Shown here: positions 8,739 through 16,489 of the stretch, piece after piece
Numbering within the stretch: the first letter of the stretch is position 1
How the letters are laid out: each line of letters opens with the position of its first letter
Assembly: GCF_004793545.1 (NCBI RefSeq)
Contig: NZ_SRYA01000036.1
Location: 1-49,343, forward strand
Source of the DNA: Petralouisia muris
Lineage (GTDB): Bacteria > Bacillota > Clostridia > Lachnospirales > Lachnospiraceae
DNA length: 49,343 nucleotides
Direction: 5' to 3'
The notes under the pieces: model-generated
Told to the model about the DNA's origin: nothing
The model's input: the letters and a program-made list of their open reading frames with translations, nothing else
The model's database searches: none
Position numbers and translations under genes: made by a program

Positions 8739-8987
8739 TTATAATGAAAGAAAATAACTGTCCAGTTTCTCTTCCAATGTTTTTTCGTTTTTATTATATT
8801 TCATTTTGACAATGATTCCATTGCATACAAAACAGTATGGGTTTCTGATCTGCTGGAAAAATTCTGAGATTCTTTCCTGCTTTCCTTTCTCCATATCTAT
8901 GGTAACGTCTTTTATATCAATCAATGATTCTTTGGAAATCGTGCTAATATCAGTTTCCGCCATATTTCGTAATGTGTGTATATCCAT
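8739..8987 (-). CDS. Small ICE protein, DUF6870-like
   Basis: This predicted 82-residue acidic protein resembles small proteins of clostridial conjugative elements (DUF6870-like). It has a short helical N-terminus with paired Asp residues, SLIDIKDVTID, then IRNPYCFVCNGIIVKMKY with a CxxC-like pair, and a C-terminus of the form TLEEKLDSYFLSL. ATG at 8987 follows AGGGA at about 8 nt; a start six codons upstream has no comparable site. It lies between the recombinase operon and the sigma/HTH genes, a usual place for regulators of excision, but no function is known to me. The family assignment is from memory of similar sequences. Confidence 0.6.
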   Translation of the reverse strand: MDIHTLRNMAETDISTISKESLIDIKDVTIDMEKGKQERISEFFQQIRNPYCFVCNGIIVKMKYNKNEKTLEEKLDSYFLSL

Positions 8988-9009
8988 ATGTTTTTCCCTT
9001 TCCATGCTC

Positions 9010-9237
9010 TTTTCAATATATTATAAATGACATGTCCAATATTCGTTAAATACATAGAAACATCCTGCAGGCGGCTGTCAGGAAACAGCGCCATTTGCCA
9101 TAACATACGAAACAGACAGCCAGCGGCAGGTCTTCCGTAGAAATTGCAATCTTTTCAGACCGGATCAGCTTATATCCGGAAGTATCATTATCAGAAACAG
9201 CATCATCGCCGCAAAGTCCCTGTCTCTTTGCCAGTAA
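9010..9237 (-). pseudogene. Decayed small ICE gene with a frameshift
   Basis: Two adjacent minus-strand frames each look protein-like but only over part of the region. From 9237 one frame gives a segment ending SGYKLIRSEKIAISTEDLP. From about 9125 a different frame continues with PAAGCLFRMLWQMALFPDSR and an YLTNIGHVIYNILK helix. Joining them needs one frameshift near 9125-9135, which would give a single protein of about 70 residues. There is no start codon for the first half. I read it as a disabled gene. I do not know the family. Confidence 0.4.
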
Positions 9238-9429
9238 TCAAATAGTTATCGCTCGTACCTTTACTTCAATGCCCGAATCAACATTCCATCGTTTTAATCC
9301 AAAAAATACTACACTGGGGTATTTTACCGGATATTTCTTAATACCTGCCACTTTGCGACATCGTGTCGCAAAGCGGCGGATACAGATAGTCATGGCGTAT
9401 TCATTAAATAGCTCAACTGCTTCATACAT
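9238..9429 (-). CDS. Doubtful small ORF containing a dispersed palindrome
   Basis: A frame of 63 residues (MYEAVELFNEYAMTIC onward, basic, ending in VKVRAITI) runs on the minus strand. Its stop at 9238 is in the same frame as the decayed gene that follows, so it may be the N-terminal part of that gene broken by a stop. It contains the 9352-9372 palindrome, translated as FATRCRKV. The ribosome site is weak (AGG four bases before ATG). A plus-strand ORF overlaps it and is less convincing. Coding status is uncertain. Confidence 0.3.
   Translation of the reverse strand: MYEAVELFNEYAMTICIRRFATRCRKVAGIKKYPVKYPSVVFFGLKRWNVDSGIEVKVRAITI
9352..9372. repeat. Dispersed 21-bp palindrome, copy 1
   Basis: TTTGCGACA and TGTCGCAAA are perfect 9-bp inverted arms around TCG. 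A second copy with the same arms lies at 48046-48066, almost 39 kb away. It may be a protein-binding site or a small repeated hairpin. Confidence 0.75.
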
Positions 9430-9515
9430 CCTGCAGGATTCACCATATGAAATTGTCAAGGTGCGTATAAAAAGCGAATATCAAGCCGACAGAAAGGGAT
9501 GACTGCTTGTTTCGT

Positions 9516-9767
9516 TTATCGTATCAGCTTAAAATTCAATATTGTCATGAGCAGTTTTGACTGTAAACGCTGGCGCAGCGTTTCATCCACACAATAATGA
9601 ACATTTCCGAATTTGTCTTTCATCTTCCGGACAGATAAACTTGTTATATATCCTTCATAGTGGTTCAAAACTTTGTGAATTGCCAGAATATCGCCTTCCG
9701 CAGCTGCCTTAATGACACAAAAAGGCAGCAATCTTGTATCTTCATTGTTTTTTCTTTTTGTTTTCAT
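9516..9767 (-). CDS. Helix-turn-helix protein of conjugative elements (HTH_16 type)
   Basis: This 83-residue protein matches the helix-turn-helix family found beside sigma-like factors in Tn916-type elements. The stretch LPFCVIKAAAEGDILAIHKV followed by LNHYEGYITSLSVRK is the recognisable core, and DETLRQRLQSKLL is the second conserved segment. The start overlaps the end of the sigma-like gene by 26 bp, so the two are co-translated. In Tn916 the equivalent pair (orf8/orf7 region) controls transfer transcription. A similar role is inferred here. Confidence 0.8.
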   Translation of the reverse strand: MKTKRKNNEDTRLLPFCVIKAAAEGDILAIHKVLNHYEGYITSLSVRKMKDKFGNVHYCVDETLRQRLQSKLLMTILNFKLIR

Positions 9768-10191
9768 TGCTACGTTCCTCCATCATTTGTTTTAACAATT
9801 CGAGCGAGCGTTTCCTATGCTCATTTACCGTACTCCTGTCCAGGTTCAGCTTCCTTGCAATATCGGCATCGCTTAGCCCCTGGAAATACGACAGCATGAT
9901 TACTTCACGTTTTCTTTCCGTCAGCGCATTTAACGCTTCTGCAAGCAGCATGTCTTTTAGCCGGATGTCATAGCCTAATGCTTGAAAATCGAAATATTCC
10001 GCATCATACTCATCAATAACAGAAAGACTTTCTAACTTCTGTTCTGTTAGTTCAGAAAGAACCACTTCATGTTTACTGATATAATCTATATGCCTTGTAT
10101 AATCTATCAGTTCACCTTTTAATGCCAGCTTGCATTTCCGGTCAAACTGGTGTCTGACAGTTTCCTCGTCTAAGGAAGAAGGTTGCTTCAT
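9742..10191 (-). CDS. Sigma-70-like factor of a conjugative element
   Basis: This predicted 149-residue protein has a clear sigma region 4.2 helix-turn-helix, LTERKREVIMLSYFQGLSDA followed by DIARKLNLDRSTVNEHRKRS, at about residues 88-132, and a basic tail. There is no recognisable region 2. It resembles Orf7 of Tn916, a sigma-like regulator. ATG at 10191 follows AAGGAGG by 8 nt; a GTG three codons earlier would overlap that site. It is translated with the HTH_16 gene through an overlap. It probably activates element genes, which is inferred from the family. Confidence 0.85.
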   Translation of the reverse strand: MKQPSSLDEETVRHQFDRKCKLALKGELIDYTRHIDYISKHEVVLSELTEQKLESLSVIDEYDAEYFDFQALGYDIRLKDMLLAEALNALTERKREVIMLSYFQGLSDADIARKLNLDRSTVNEHRKRSLELLKQMMEERSNENKKKKQ

Positions 10192-10592
10192 AGAATTCAC
10201 CTCCTTCCCGACAAACAGGATCAGAGCTAAGGTCCTTTTTCCCTTTCACTACTATCCCGTATGGGTGATGCCCGATGTTGGGGTCTGGAAGAAAATTTTC
10301 AAAAAATTTCTACATATATAAAATACGTCCATATGAGGCAAAACCCATTGGACGTTATTAACTGTAAATTAATTTATTTGCAGGTTTCAATATTTTTGCA
10401 GAGGATTTGAATATTTTTCTTTATCTGTAAATTATTTATGGGGACAAAGATTTTTCCTTGCCCCCTCAGCAGACATAATGCAATGTCTATTTATACAGTA
10501 CAGAACTGTCAGGTCACAATAAACTGTACTATCAAGCCATTATATTTTAAACCTAAATCGTCTAATATATTAAGAAAGGTGGTGAATTTTGT
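10192..10592. promoter_or_regulatory. Divergent control region between sigma and XRE genes
   Basis: This 400-bp stretch has no gene. It holds several dyads: AGACAT (10471-10476) with ATGTCT (10483-10488); AGTACAG (10498-10504) with CTGTACT (10524-10530); and a hairpin with ACGTCC near 10326 and GGACGT near 10352. A GGGGxCAA/TTGxCCCC stem lies near 10440-10465. The dyads nearest 10593 lie upstream of the XRE gene and are plausible operators for it. A possible -10 (TATATT, 10541-10546) has no convincing -35. Confidence 0.4.
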
Positions 10593-10925
10593 GTGCGCAA
10601 AATACCTGATAAATTAAGTGAACTTATTAAAGCGGCTCGTGAAGGTGGATTGATTACCGTTGAATCTTTAGCTGAAAAAATTGGTGTTACTGAACGATAT
10701 TTGTATCGTATTGAAAATGAGCATAAAAAACCAAGTTATGATGTTTTGTTCAAATTAATTCGGGAACTTGGTCTTGATTCTAATACCATCTTTTATCCTG
10801 AAAAAAATTTACAAACCGATGAATATGAATCAATTATGCGTAAATTGTTGGTTTGCGATAAACGTTCTTTATTAATAATCAAAGCCACCATAGAAGCTGC
10901 TTTAGAAAGTCAAACAAAATACTAA
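10593..10925 (+). CDS. XRE-family repressor
   Basis: This 110-residue protein has an N-terminal Cro/C1 helix-turn-helix (LAEKIGVTERYLYRIENEHK and KPSYDVLFKLIRELGL, residues about 24-62) and a short helical C-terminus. It starts at GTG 10593, with AAAGGTGG about 10 nt upstream; no ATG is available in this frame. It is transcribed away from the sigma/HTH genes and toward the cargo island. Such proteins normally repress ICE excision and transfer genes. The palindromes just upstream and the dyad at 8603-8633 are candidate targets, which is inference. Confidence 0.85.
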   Translation: MRKIPDKLSELIKAAREGGLITVESLAEKIGVTERYLYRIENEHKKPSYDVLFKLIRELGLDSNTIFYPEKNLQTDEYESIMRKLLVCDKRSLLIIKATIEAALESQTKY

Positions 10926-10930
10926 TTTGT

Positions 10931-10975
10931 TGCAAAAGCATAATAGTTTTTTCTAAATATTATTATGCTTTTGCA
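10931..10975. terminator. Bidirectional terminator
   Basis: TGCAAAAGCATAATA (10931-10945) and TATTATGCTTTTGCA (10961-10975) are perfect 15-bp arms around a T-rich loop, placed between the convergent XRE and lipoprotein genes. It likely ends both transcripts. Confidence 0.7.
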
Positions 10976-10977
10976 TA

Positions 10978-11718
10978 TTATTTTGTGTCTAATAGTTTCT
11001 TTACATATGTTGATATATCATTTGAATCTATTTCAGATATTCTGACAATTTTATCCTGTGCATCCCGTTCAACAATTAGTGAAACATTTTTCTTATCATC
11101 TACATCTCCTTGAATCATTTTCGATCCATTTTCATCATAAAAGACATAGATAGCAGTTTCATTATATTTCCAAATTCCTTGCTTTTCATCATATGAAACC
11201 CCATAATTTTGATATTCGTTTAGTGTGTCATCGCCCACTTTGTCATCGCCTTCTTCATGAGCAGTTGCGTCCAAAGATTTTACTAGTTTCATTTCCTCAG
11301 TATTTTTGTCAAATTCTTCCTGACTCAATACACTGATTCCTATTAGTTTATATGACGTATCACGATCCACTTTCAAATCTATCTCGCCATTTTCAAACGA
11401 AAATCCATTTATGTTGCCTTCTCTATCTTTGACATCTTTAAACCTGCGTACCAGTTTCCCATTATAATAGAATCTTTCTTTATCTTTATCGTAATTAAGA
11501 CCATAATCCTCGTATTGCCTATACTCACTAATATCAAAATTATTTTTTTCATCATCCGATACACTTTCGTCAAACTCTACTGCTTTACTTTGATCATCAG
11601 TTGTCTTTTCGGACTTCGAAATAGTTGTTTTTTCTTCCATTGTTTCTGCTTTGCCACAGCCTAACATTAACAAACCAAATGCCAAAGTTAAGCAAACACT
11701 ATATACTAGTTTTCTCAT
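10978..11718 (-). CDS. Lipoprotein with a duplicated domain; possible RiPP immunity protein
   Basis: This 246-residue protein has a signal peptide and a lipobox-like end (LMLGC, Cys21), so it should be anchored on the outer face of the membrane. A Ser/Thr/Asp/Glu-rich linker follows, then two copies of one domain, at about residues 65-137 and 165-237. Each begins with a YGxxYD motif and a Tyr/Trp-rich strand and ends in a VxRD segment before xIxxIS. The C-terminal tail of the BlaR1-like protein has a loosely similar layout. AGGAGG lies 9 nt before the ATG. The promoter carries the same 18-bp operator as blaI, so it is co-regulated with the RiPP genes. A role in immunity or sensing is inferred from surface location, regulation and position; no family name is known to me. 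Confidence 0.8.
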   Translation of the reverse strand: MRKLVYSVCLTLAFGLLMLGCGKAETMEEKTTISKSEKTTDDQSKAVEFDESVSDDEKNNFDISEYRQYEDYGLNYDKDKERFYYNGKLVRRFKDVKDREGNINGFSFENGEIDLKVDRDTSYKLIGISVLSQEEFDKNTEEMKLVKSLDATAHEEGDDKVGDDTLNEYQNYGVSYDEKQGIWKYNETAIYVFYDENGSKMIQGDVDDKKNVSLIVERDAQDKIVRISEIDSNDISTYVKKLLDTK

Positions 11719-11793
11719 ATATCAATTCCTCCTGTTATTTTATTATTTTGTACAAAAAACTCACCTGACAGTATTCTTTATTTTGTTCACAAA

Positions 11794-11850
11794 AGACTAC
11801 TGCAATAGTCTGCCTGATTAAAGAATAACATATTTCTATTTAATATGCAA
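11794..11850 (-). promoter_or_regulatory. Lipoprotein promoter with BlaI-type operator
   Basis: On the minus strand TTGCAT (plus 11845-11850) and TATTCT (plus 11822-11827) are 17 bp apart. AGACTACTGCAATAGTCT (11794-11811), with perfect 6-bp arms, lies about 10 bp downstream of the -10 and so covers the start of transcription. It matches the operator at 19464-19481 at 15 of 18 positions. Confidence 0.7.
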
Positions 11851-11868
11851 TATCTTTTTTATTTAGTT

Positions 11869-13599
11869 TTAATAACATTCTTTTTGAGCCATATACATCT
11901 CATAAAATTTTCCTTTCCTTTCTATTAGTTCGTCAAAAGAACCATTTTCAACAATTTGCCCATTTGAAAAAGTTAAAATCCTATCACATACTCGGCAAGC
12001 GCTCATTCTATGAGATATTAGTAGTAATGTTTTATCCTTACATAACTCAGCAATATTTTCATATAATTTGTTTTCGATTAAAGGATCTAAACTTGCAGTA
12101 GGTTCATCAAGAATAAGAATTTTTGATTCCCTGTTAACCCCTCTGCTAATTGCTAATTTTTGCCATTGACCACCTGATATTTCTGTTCCATTTTCCTCAA
12201 GTTGTCCTAATTTAGTTTTTTCTCCTTTTTCAAATGAATTTAAAAGTTCATTTAGCTCCAAGGCTTTTATAAATGGATTATGAAAATTTATTTTTTTCTC
12301 TCCTAAAGTTATATTTTCCTCTATCGAAGTTTGATATTTAATATAATTTTGAAAAACACATACTATTTTTTTCATGGACTCTTTGCTAATTTCATTAATA
12401 TCCACATTGCCTATTCTTATCTTTCCGTCCGATACAGTATATAAGCCTAAAAGTATATTAATAAATGTAGATTTGCCACTGCCATTCTCCCCAACAATAG
12501 CAATTTTCTCTCCATCTCTAATTTTAACAGATATATTTTTCAATGCATAATTTAAGGATGCAGGATATTTGTATGTAACATTTTCAAACGAAATACTGTA
12601 ATTTTCTAACAATTTGTTGCCCCAAATTTTTTCTGGTAATTGCAGAAAGCCTTCCCATTCATCTATTAACCAGGTCACATTCATTATCTCCTTAATAATA
12701 TTTGTTAAATTTTCAAGTTCCTGTGTAAGTAACTGAAATACATTAACTAATAACAGAATACTGCCTAAACCTATGCTTTGATTATATACCATCCAAAATG
12801 TCTCATACATACACCATCCAAAAACTATATATTTTAAAACATTGGTTACTATTTCATAATAGCCATATTTTTTATTTATCTTTAAATATTTGTTTGTAAG
12901 TAAATTATTAAGAGATTTGGCCTTTTCATAAAAAAACTTTTCTAACTCAAGCAATTTTACGTCCTTTACATTTTCCCGTCCAAACACAACATTTAAAAAA
13001 TATTCCTTTTTTCGTTCTTCTGTGAAAAATTCTTTTGCAGTATTAAATTTACATTTGTTCTTTTTACTTCCAAGGTATATTCCAGGAATCGCTGATACTA
13101 TCACAACAAACGGAAAATAAACTTTCATTTGTCCAAGCATAATTGAGTATATGGATATAGAAATTATATTTGCAACTACTTCAAATAGTGTAGTTATTGC
13201 AATAACTGTTTCATCCCCTAACTTTGTATCTATTCTTTCAAGCAAATTGAATACGGTTTCATTTTCAAACTCTTCTATTTTAAGTTTCTTTACTTTTTGG
13301 TGAATATGTTCAAATACATTTTCACTAAGTTTATAACTAATTTTTAATAACCAATGATCCTTCAGTGTAGATACAATCTGAAGTATGCTTTGTAATAGCT
13401 CATATAGAATTACTACAACAATTATTTTATCTAATTTATGGTGGGAAAAATGTCCTGCATAGTCACCAAATATTTTATATAGCCATGCAACAAGTGGCTC
13501 AATAATACCGATGCATAAAATTATTCCTACAATTACACACAAAATTTTAATACTTTTTTTATCAACAATTTTATTCAGCAATTTTATATATTTTCCCAT
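11869..13599 (-). CDS. ABC exporter subunit 2 (membrane plus ATPase)
   Basis: This is a 576-residue half-transporter with an N-terminal six-helix membrane domain (about residues 15-300) and a C-terminal ATPase. All ATPase motifs are present: Walker A GENGSGKST, a Q-loop glutamine in CVFQNY, signature ISGGQWQK, Walker B ILILDEPTASLDP and the switch histidine in SHRM. No C39 peptidase domain is present, so it exports but does not cut the leader. ATG at 13599 follows GAGG, which overlaps the upstream stop codon; an ATG seven codons earlier lacks a site. With the next gene it should form a heterodimer. It probably exports the modified peptide, as inferred from the island. Confidence 0.9.
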   Translation of the reverse strand: MGKYIKLLNKIVDKKSIKILCVIVGIILCIGIIEPLVAWLYKIFGDYAGHFSHHKLDKIIVVVILYELLQSILQIVSTLKDHWLLKISYKLSENVFEHIHQKVKKLKIEEFENETVFNLLERIDTKLGDETVIAITTLFEVVANIISISIYSIMLGQMKVYFPFVVIVSAIPGIYLGSKKNKCKFNTAKEFFTEERKKEYFLNVVFGRENVKDVKLLELEKFFYEKAKSLNNLLTNKYLKINKKYGYYEIVTNVLKYIVFGWCMYETFWMVYNQSIGLGSILLLVNVFQLLTQELENLTNIIKEIMNVTWLIDEWEGFLQLPEKIWGNKLLENYSISFENVTYKYPASLNYALKNISVKIRDGEKIAIVGENGSGKSTFINILLGLYTVSDGKIRIGNVDINEISKESMKKIVCVFQNYIKYQTSIEENITLGEKKINFHNPFIKALELNELLNSFEKGEKTKLGQLEENGTEISGGQWQKLAISRGVNRESKILILDEPTASLDPLIENKLYENIAELCKDKTLLLISHRMSACRVCDRILTFSNGQIVENGSFDELIERKGKFYEMYMAQKECY

Positions 13600-13607
13600 A
13601 CTCTGCC

Positions 13608-15335
13608 TCACACATACCATTTTCCTTGTTCATAACAATATCTTTTGAACCATCCATGACTATTAGTTAAAAGTTTTTCATAAGTGCCATTTTCAACAAT
13701 CTCTCCTTTTTCTAAAAACACTATATTGTCTGCAAATTTTGTAAGACCGATTCTATGTGTAATTATAATTACTGTTTTGTCTTTTAGTAATTCTTGTATT
13801 TCTTGAAAAACTGCTCTTTCGGATAAGGGATCCAATGCAGCTGTGGGTTCATCAAACACCACTAAATCCGCTTCCATTAACAATGCTCGTAATATAGATA
13901 TTTTTTGCCATTCTCCTCCTGATAAATCTATTCCATCTTCATATAAATCAGGCCCCAGATGAGTGTCAAGGCCAGCAGGCAACTCAAATAGAAAATCAAG
14001 TCCTCTATTATTTTTACAAAAATCTTCTATTTTATTGTTTTCTATATTAATAACACCGGGTAAAATATTCTCTTTTACTGTTAGATAGAACTTACTAAAA
14101 TCTTGAAATATTGCCATCTTTTTGTTTGTATTAACTATTATTTTTCCACTTGTTGGTTCTAATAAGCCCATTACAATTTTAGCCAATGTACTTTTCCCAG
14201 AACCATTTCTGCCTACTATTGCAATTTTTTCTTTATCATGTATAGTCAAATCTATATTTTTCAAAACACATTTATCAGAATTATAGCTGTAACAGATATT
14301 TTGCATTCTGAATCCATTATCTGTTATACAATGCTTTACTTCTTCCATCTCCTTTTCATTCATAATCTGTAACAACGAGATTATATAAGAAAAATCTTCT
14401 CGTAAGGAAGTAATATGTCCAACACAAGAGAAAATAGTGCCACAAAATAATTCTTGTGCTTGTATTACTAAAATTACAATATCAGCTGTGATTGTTTGAT
14501 TGTACAGTTGCAAAAACAATATAACTAAAATTGATCCTTCTAAAAAATATAGAAGCATCCCAGTGAAGATATTGATTATCGACCATTTCTTACTGAATTG
14601 CAGGTGCTCGTGAATTATACTTCTATAATTTTTTAGCCTCTTACCAATAAGCCATTTATAACAATCATAACTCCTTATTTCTTTAGCATATGTTCTATTT
14701 TGTAATAATTCCTTATAATATCTTTCTTTATGTTGTTTTTTATCTTGATTCGCAAATAAATTTACCGTATCTCTGGAATTTAAAATTAATATTGTATTTT
14801 GCAAAACACTCATTATTATAAAATAAATTAAATAGAATGGACTAATGCCAGAAAGAACCACACCTAAACTTCCAATTGTTATTAATAAAGAAATTAAGGA
14901 AAATATTTGTCTAATATAATCTGCTATTTTTTCGTCAATAGCCCTTCTAGTACGTTCTAATCGAACTAAAAACTCTGACTCGTCATATTTTAAAATGGAA
15001 AGCCTATGCAATTTATCACAAACCTGTTTATAGAATGTTAAAAATATTTGTGCCTGTAATCTAAGTCCTAGAATTTCTGTTAAAGAGGGGGCTGTTTTTT
15101 TTAGTATCTCTATAACTCCCCAAATACAAATGAAAAAAATTAATCGTTCGCTATCAGGCTGTTGCACAAGCTTCACTATCTTTTGAGTAATAACTACATT
15201 TGCCGTTTGTAATATTCCCAAAATCGATTGAAATAAAAATATTCCTACAATAACAAACAAATTACTCTTTAATAGCATCCTAATACACCAGCCTGCTTGC
15301 TTTCTTTTTTTAATTGAATCGTTTCTTGCAAACAT
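13608..15335 (-). CDS. ABC exporter subunit 1 (membrane plus ATPase)
   Basis: This is a 575-residue half-transporter, first of the pair. A membrane domain covers roughly residues 20-310. The ATPase has Walker A GRNGSGKST, Q-loop in AIFQDF, signature LSGGEWQK, Walker B LVVFDEPTAALDP and switch histidine in THRI. Both subunits keep the catalytic glutamate, so neither site is obviously dead. Both share the W-containing signature (GGxWQK). There is no peptidase domain. GGAGG precedes the ATG. The genes follow the RiPP maturase and precursor in the same direction but are separated from them by about 950 bp and a terminator, so a promoter of their own is likely. Confidence 0.9.
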   Translation of the reverse strand: MFARNDSIKKRKQAGWCIRMLLKSNLFVIVGIFLFQSILGILQTANVVITQKIVKLVQQPDSERLIFFICIWGVIEILKKTAPSLTEILGLRLQAQIFLTFYKQVCDKLHRLSILKYDESEFLVRLERTRRAIDEKIADYIRQIFSLISLLITIGSLGVVLSGISPFYLIYFIIMSVLQNTILILNSRDTVNLFANQDKKQHKERYYKELLQNRTYAKEIRSYDCYKWLIGKRLKNYRSIIHEHLQFSKKWSIINIFTGMLLYFLEGSILVILFLQLYNQTITADIVILVIQAQELFCGTIFSCVGHITSLREDFSYIISLLQIMNEKEMEEVKHCITDNGFRMQNICYSYNSDKCVLKNIDLTIHDKEKIAIVGRNGSGKSTLAKIVMGLLEPTSGKIIVNTNKKMAIFQDFSKFYLTVKENILPGVINIENNKIEDFCKNNRGLDFLFELPAGLDTHLGPDLYEDGIDLSGGEWQKISILRALLMEADLVVFDEPTAALDPLSERAVFQEIQELLKDKTVIIITHRIGLTKFADNIVFLEKGEIVENGTYEKLLTNSHGWFKRYCYEQGKWYV

Positions 15336-16129
15336 ATTTCTCTAAGCCTCCTTCCTACTTTTTAAGTAATACATTCACTTTAGGTTTAACTAACCAAACA
15401 TTTTTCGAATAATCCACCCCGATGCAAGTATGTGTGGTATCCTGCCCTAACTTTCCTTTTTAGAACGCTGCGAGTAGCGGGGAATTAGACCTTCGAAGGA
15501 ATAAAGAATAATACAGATAGTATTACATTGTCTGTCCGGTCAGAGGAACTTGAATCGCTTATGTCTGCTTTGAAGATTCTACTTGTTGTACCAATGACAC
15601 TAATCAAGCCTGCCTTGCATTGTTTATGTGACAAGGCCGTGATAAATCTCATTGGTGCAAGCATAGACCATTTAGGCAAAATTAAGCTGGTTTCCAATTT
15701 GTGAATATTCTTGTGGCTCGAAATCACGAATCCAGAAATTTGGAAATCGGAGTTCCGGTACTCGGAAATCGCCTTTTTTGTGCTTGATTAAGTGTTCATT
15801 TCTATAGGAATATTAGTCAAGGCCTTGCCGCATCTGCGGTGCGTAGCAGCCTTTACGAATATTTCTGTAGAAATTATCATTCGGTATGCACAAAAGCGAA
15901 TCTAAAAAGTGATTTCCATATCGCCGGACAGCTGATGGAAACTCCTCTGGAATATTCAATTTGTCGGAATTGTAGTTTCTTCTGGCAAGAATATTCAATA
16001 AAGCATATACTTTTTATGCCTTTCGAAGATAATAACCAATTTTCTTGCATTTTATAGGCCATTTTCTACTATTTACATTCTTTTTCTCATATATTATAAT
16101 TATAGTGATATTTTTCATTATCTAAAAAG
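15336..16129. other. Intergenic region with gene remnant and long hairpin
   Basis: This region of about 800 bp has no gene I can support. On the plus strand an open frame from about 15493 to 15708 (SITLSVRSEELESLMSALK onward) has no start codon and looks like the tail of a lost gene. A long imperfect hairpin lies at 15800-15874. Two copies of GAATATTCAAT occur near 15950 and 15990. The promoter of the ABC genes should lie near 15340-15450, but none is clear. Confidence 0.4.
15800..15874. repeat. 75-bp imperfect hairpin
   Basis: TTTCTATAGGAATATT at the left pairs with AATATTTCTGTAGAAA at the right (13 of 16). Inside, AAGGC pairs toward GCCTT, and CCGCA-TC-TGCGG forms a perfect inner stem. It may be a small mobile repeat, an insertion scar, or a structured transcript end. 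Confidence 0.5.
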
Positions 16130-16161
16130 AAAATGGAACTCCCATGTGAAAGTTCCATTTT
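16130..16161 (-). terminator. Terminator downstream of the precursor gene
   Basis: AAAATGGAACT (16130-16140) and AGTTCCATTTT (16151-16161) form a perfect 11-bp stem with a 10-nt loop. On the minus strand it is followed by CTTTTT, so it would end transcripts from blaI through the precursor. Confidence 0.75.
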
Positions 16162-16261
16162 ACATTTAATTGGGCTATTAAAGAGTCAACAATAAGGTAA
16201 CTTTGTATTTAGTTTTCAGTTGGCGAAAGTATGACTAATTGCGGTAGTTGGACTTATCGCC

Positions 16262-16276
16262 GGGTATTTTATACCC
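16262..16276. other. Short hairpin after the precursor stop codon
   Basis: GGGTAT and ATACCC form a perfect 6-bp stem with a 3-nt loop, 7 nt after the precursor stop. It has no T-run, so it more likely stabilises the mRNA end than terminates. Confidence 0.45.
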
Positions 16277-16283
16277 CTTTTAC

Positions 16284-16427
16284 TTACCAAGATGTACATT
16301 TGAATTTTTTCTTGCAGGTATATCCATTACAAGAGAAACCTGATTTACAAGTAAAATTTGATGTACAAGCTCTGGGTTCGATAGCTGCTACTTCGGCTTT
16401 TGTTGCTACTGGTTTTGTATAAGTCAT
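16284..16427 (-). CDS. RiPP precursor peptide, five-cysteine core
   Basis: This 47-residue peptide is the probable substrate of the radical SAM enzyme. The ATG at 16427 follows GGAGG by 8 nt, a strong site, and lies 62 nt after the maturase stop. A leader of about 20 residues (MTYTKPVATKAEVAAIEPRA) precedes a core rich in Cys, Lys, Ser, Thr and aromatics. Cysteines are at 21, 27, 33, 38 and 44, spaced CX5CX5CX4CX5C. Phe25, Phe31, Tyr36 and Phe42 each sit two residues before a cysteine, and Trp47 is the last residue. The odd number of cysteines and this pattern suggest radical SAM thioether or cyclophane links, as in ranthipeptide or Cys-rich Clo7bot-like peptides. The exact class is not certain. 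No leader peptidase is encoded nearby. Confidence 0.85.
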   Translation of the reverse strand: MTYTKPVATKAEVAAIEPRACTSNFTCKSGFSCNGYTCKKKFKCTSW

Positions 16428-16489
16428 GTTAAATACCTCCATATGTAATAAAATTTTATTCTATAATTGACCTTTAATAGCCTGTTACC

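Noticed and set aside
15493-15708. Plus-strand open frame as a gene
   Set aside because: It has no start codon or ribosome site and is preceded by stops; kept only as a possible gene remnant.
15813-16062. Several short ORFs on both strands before the precursor terminator
   Set aside because: They overlap one another and the hairpin, have no ribosome sites and no recognisable family.
16231-16422. Plus-strand ORF of 63 residues over the precursor gene
   Set aside because: It is the antisense shadow of the precursor, without a good ribosome site. The minus-strand ORF has GGAGG, cysteine pattern and context.
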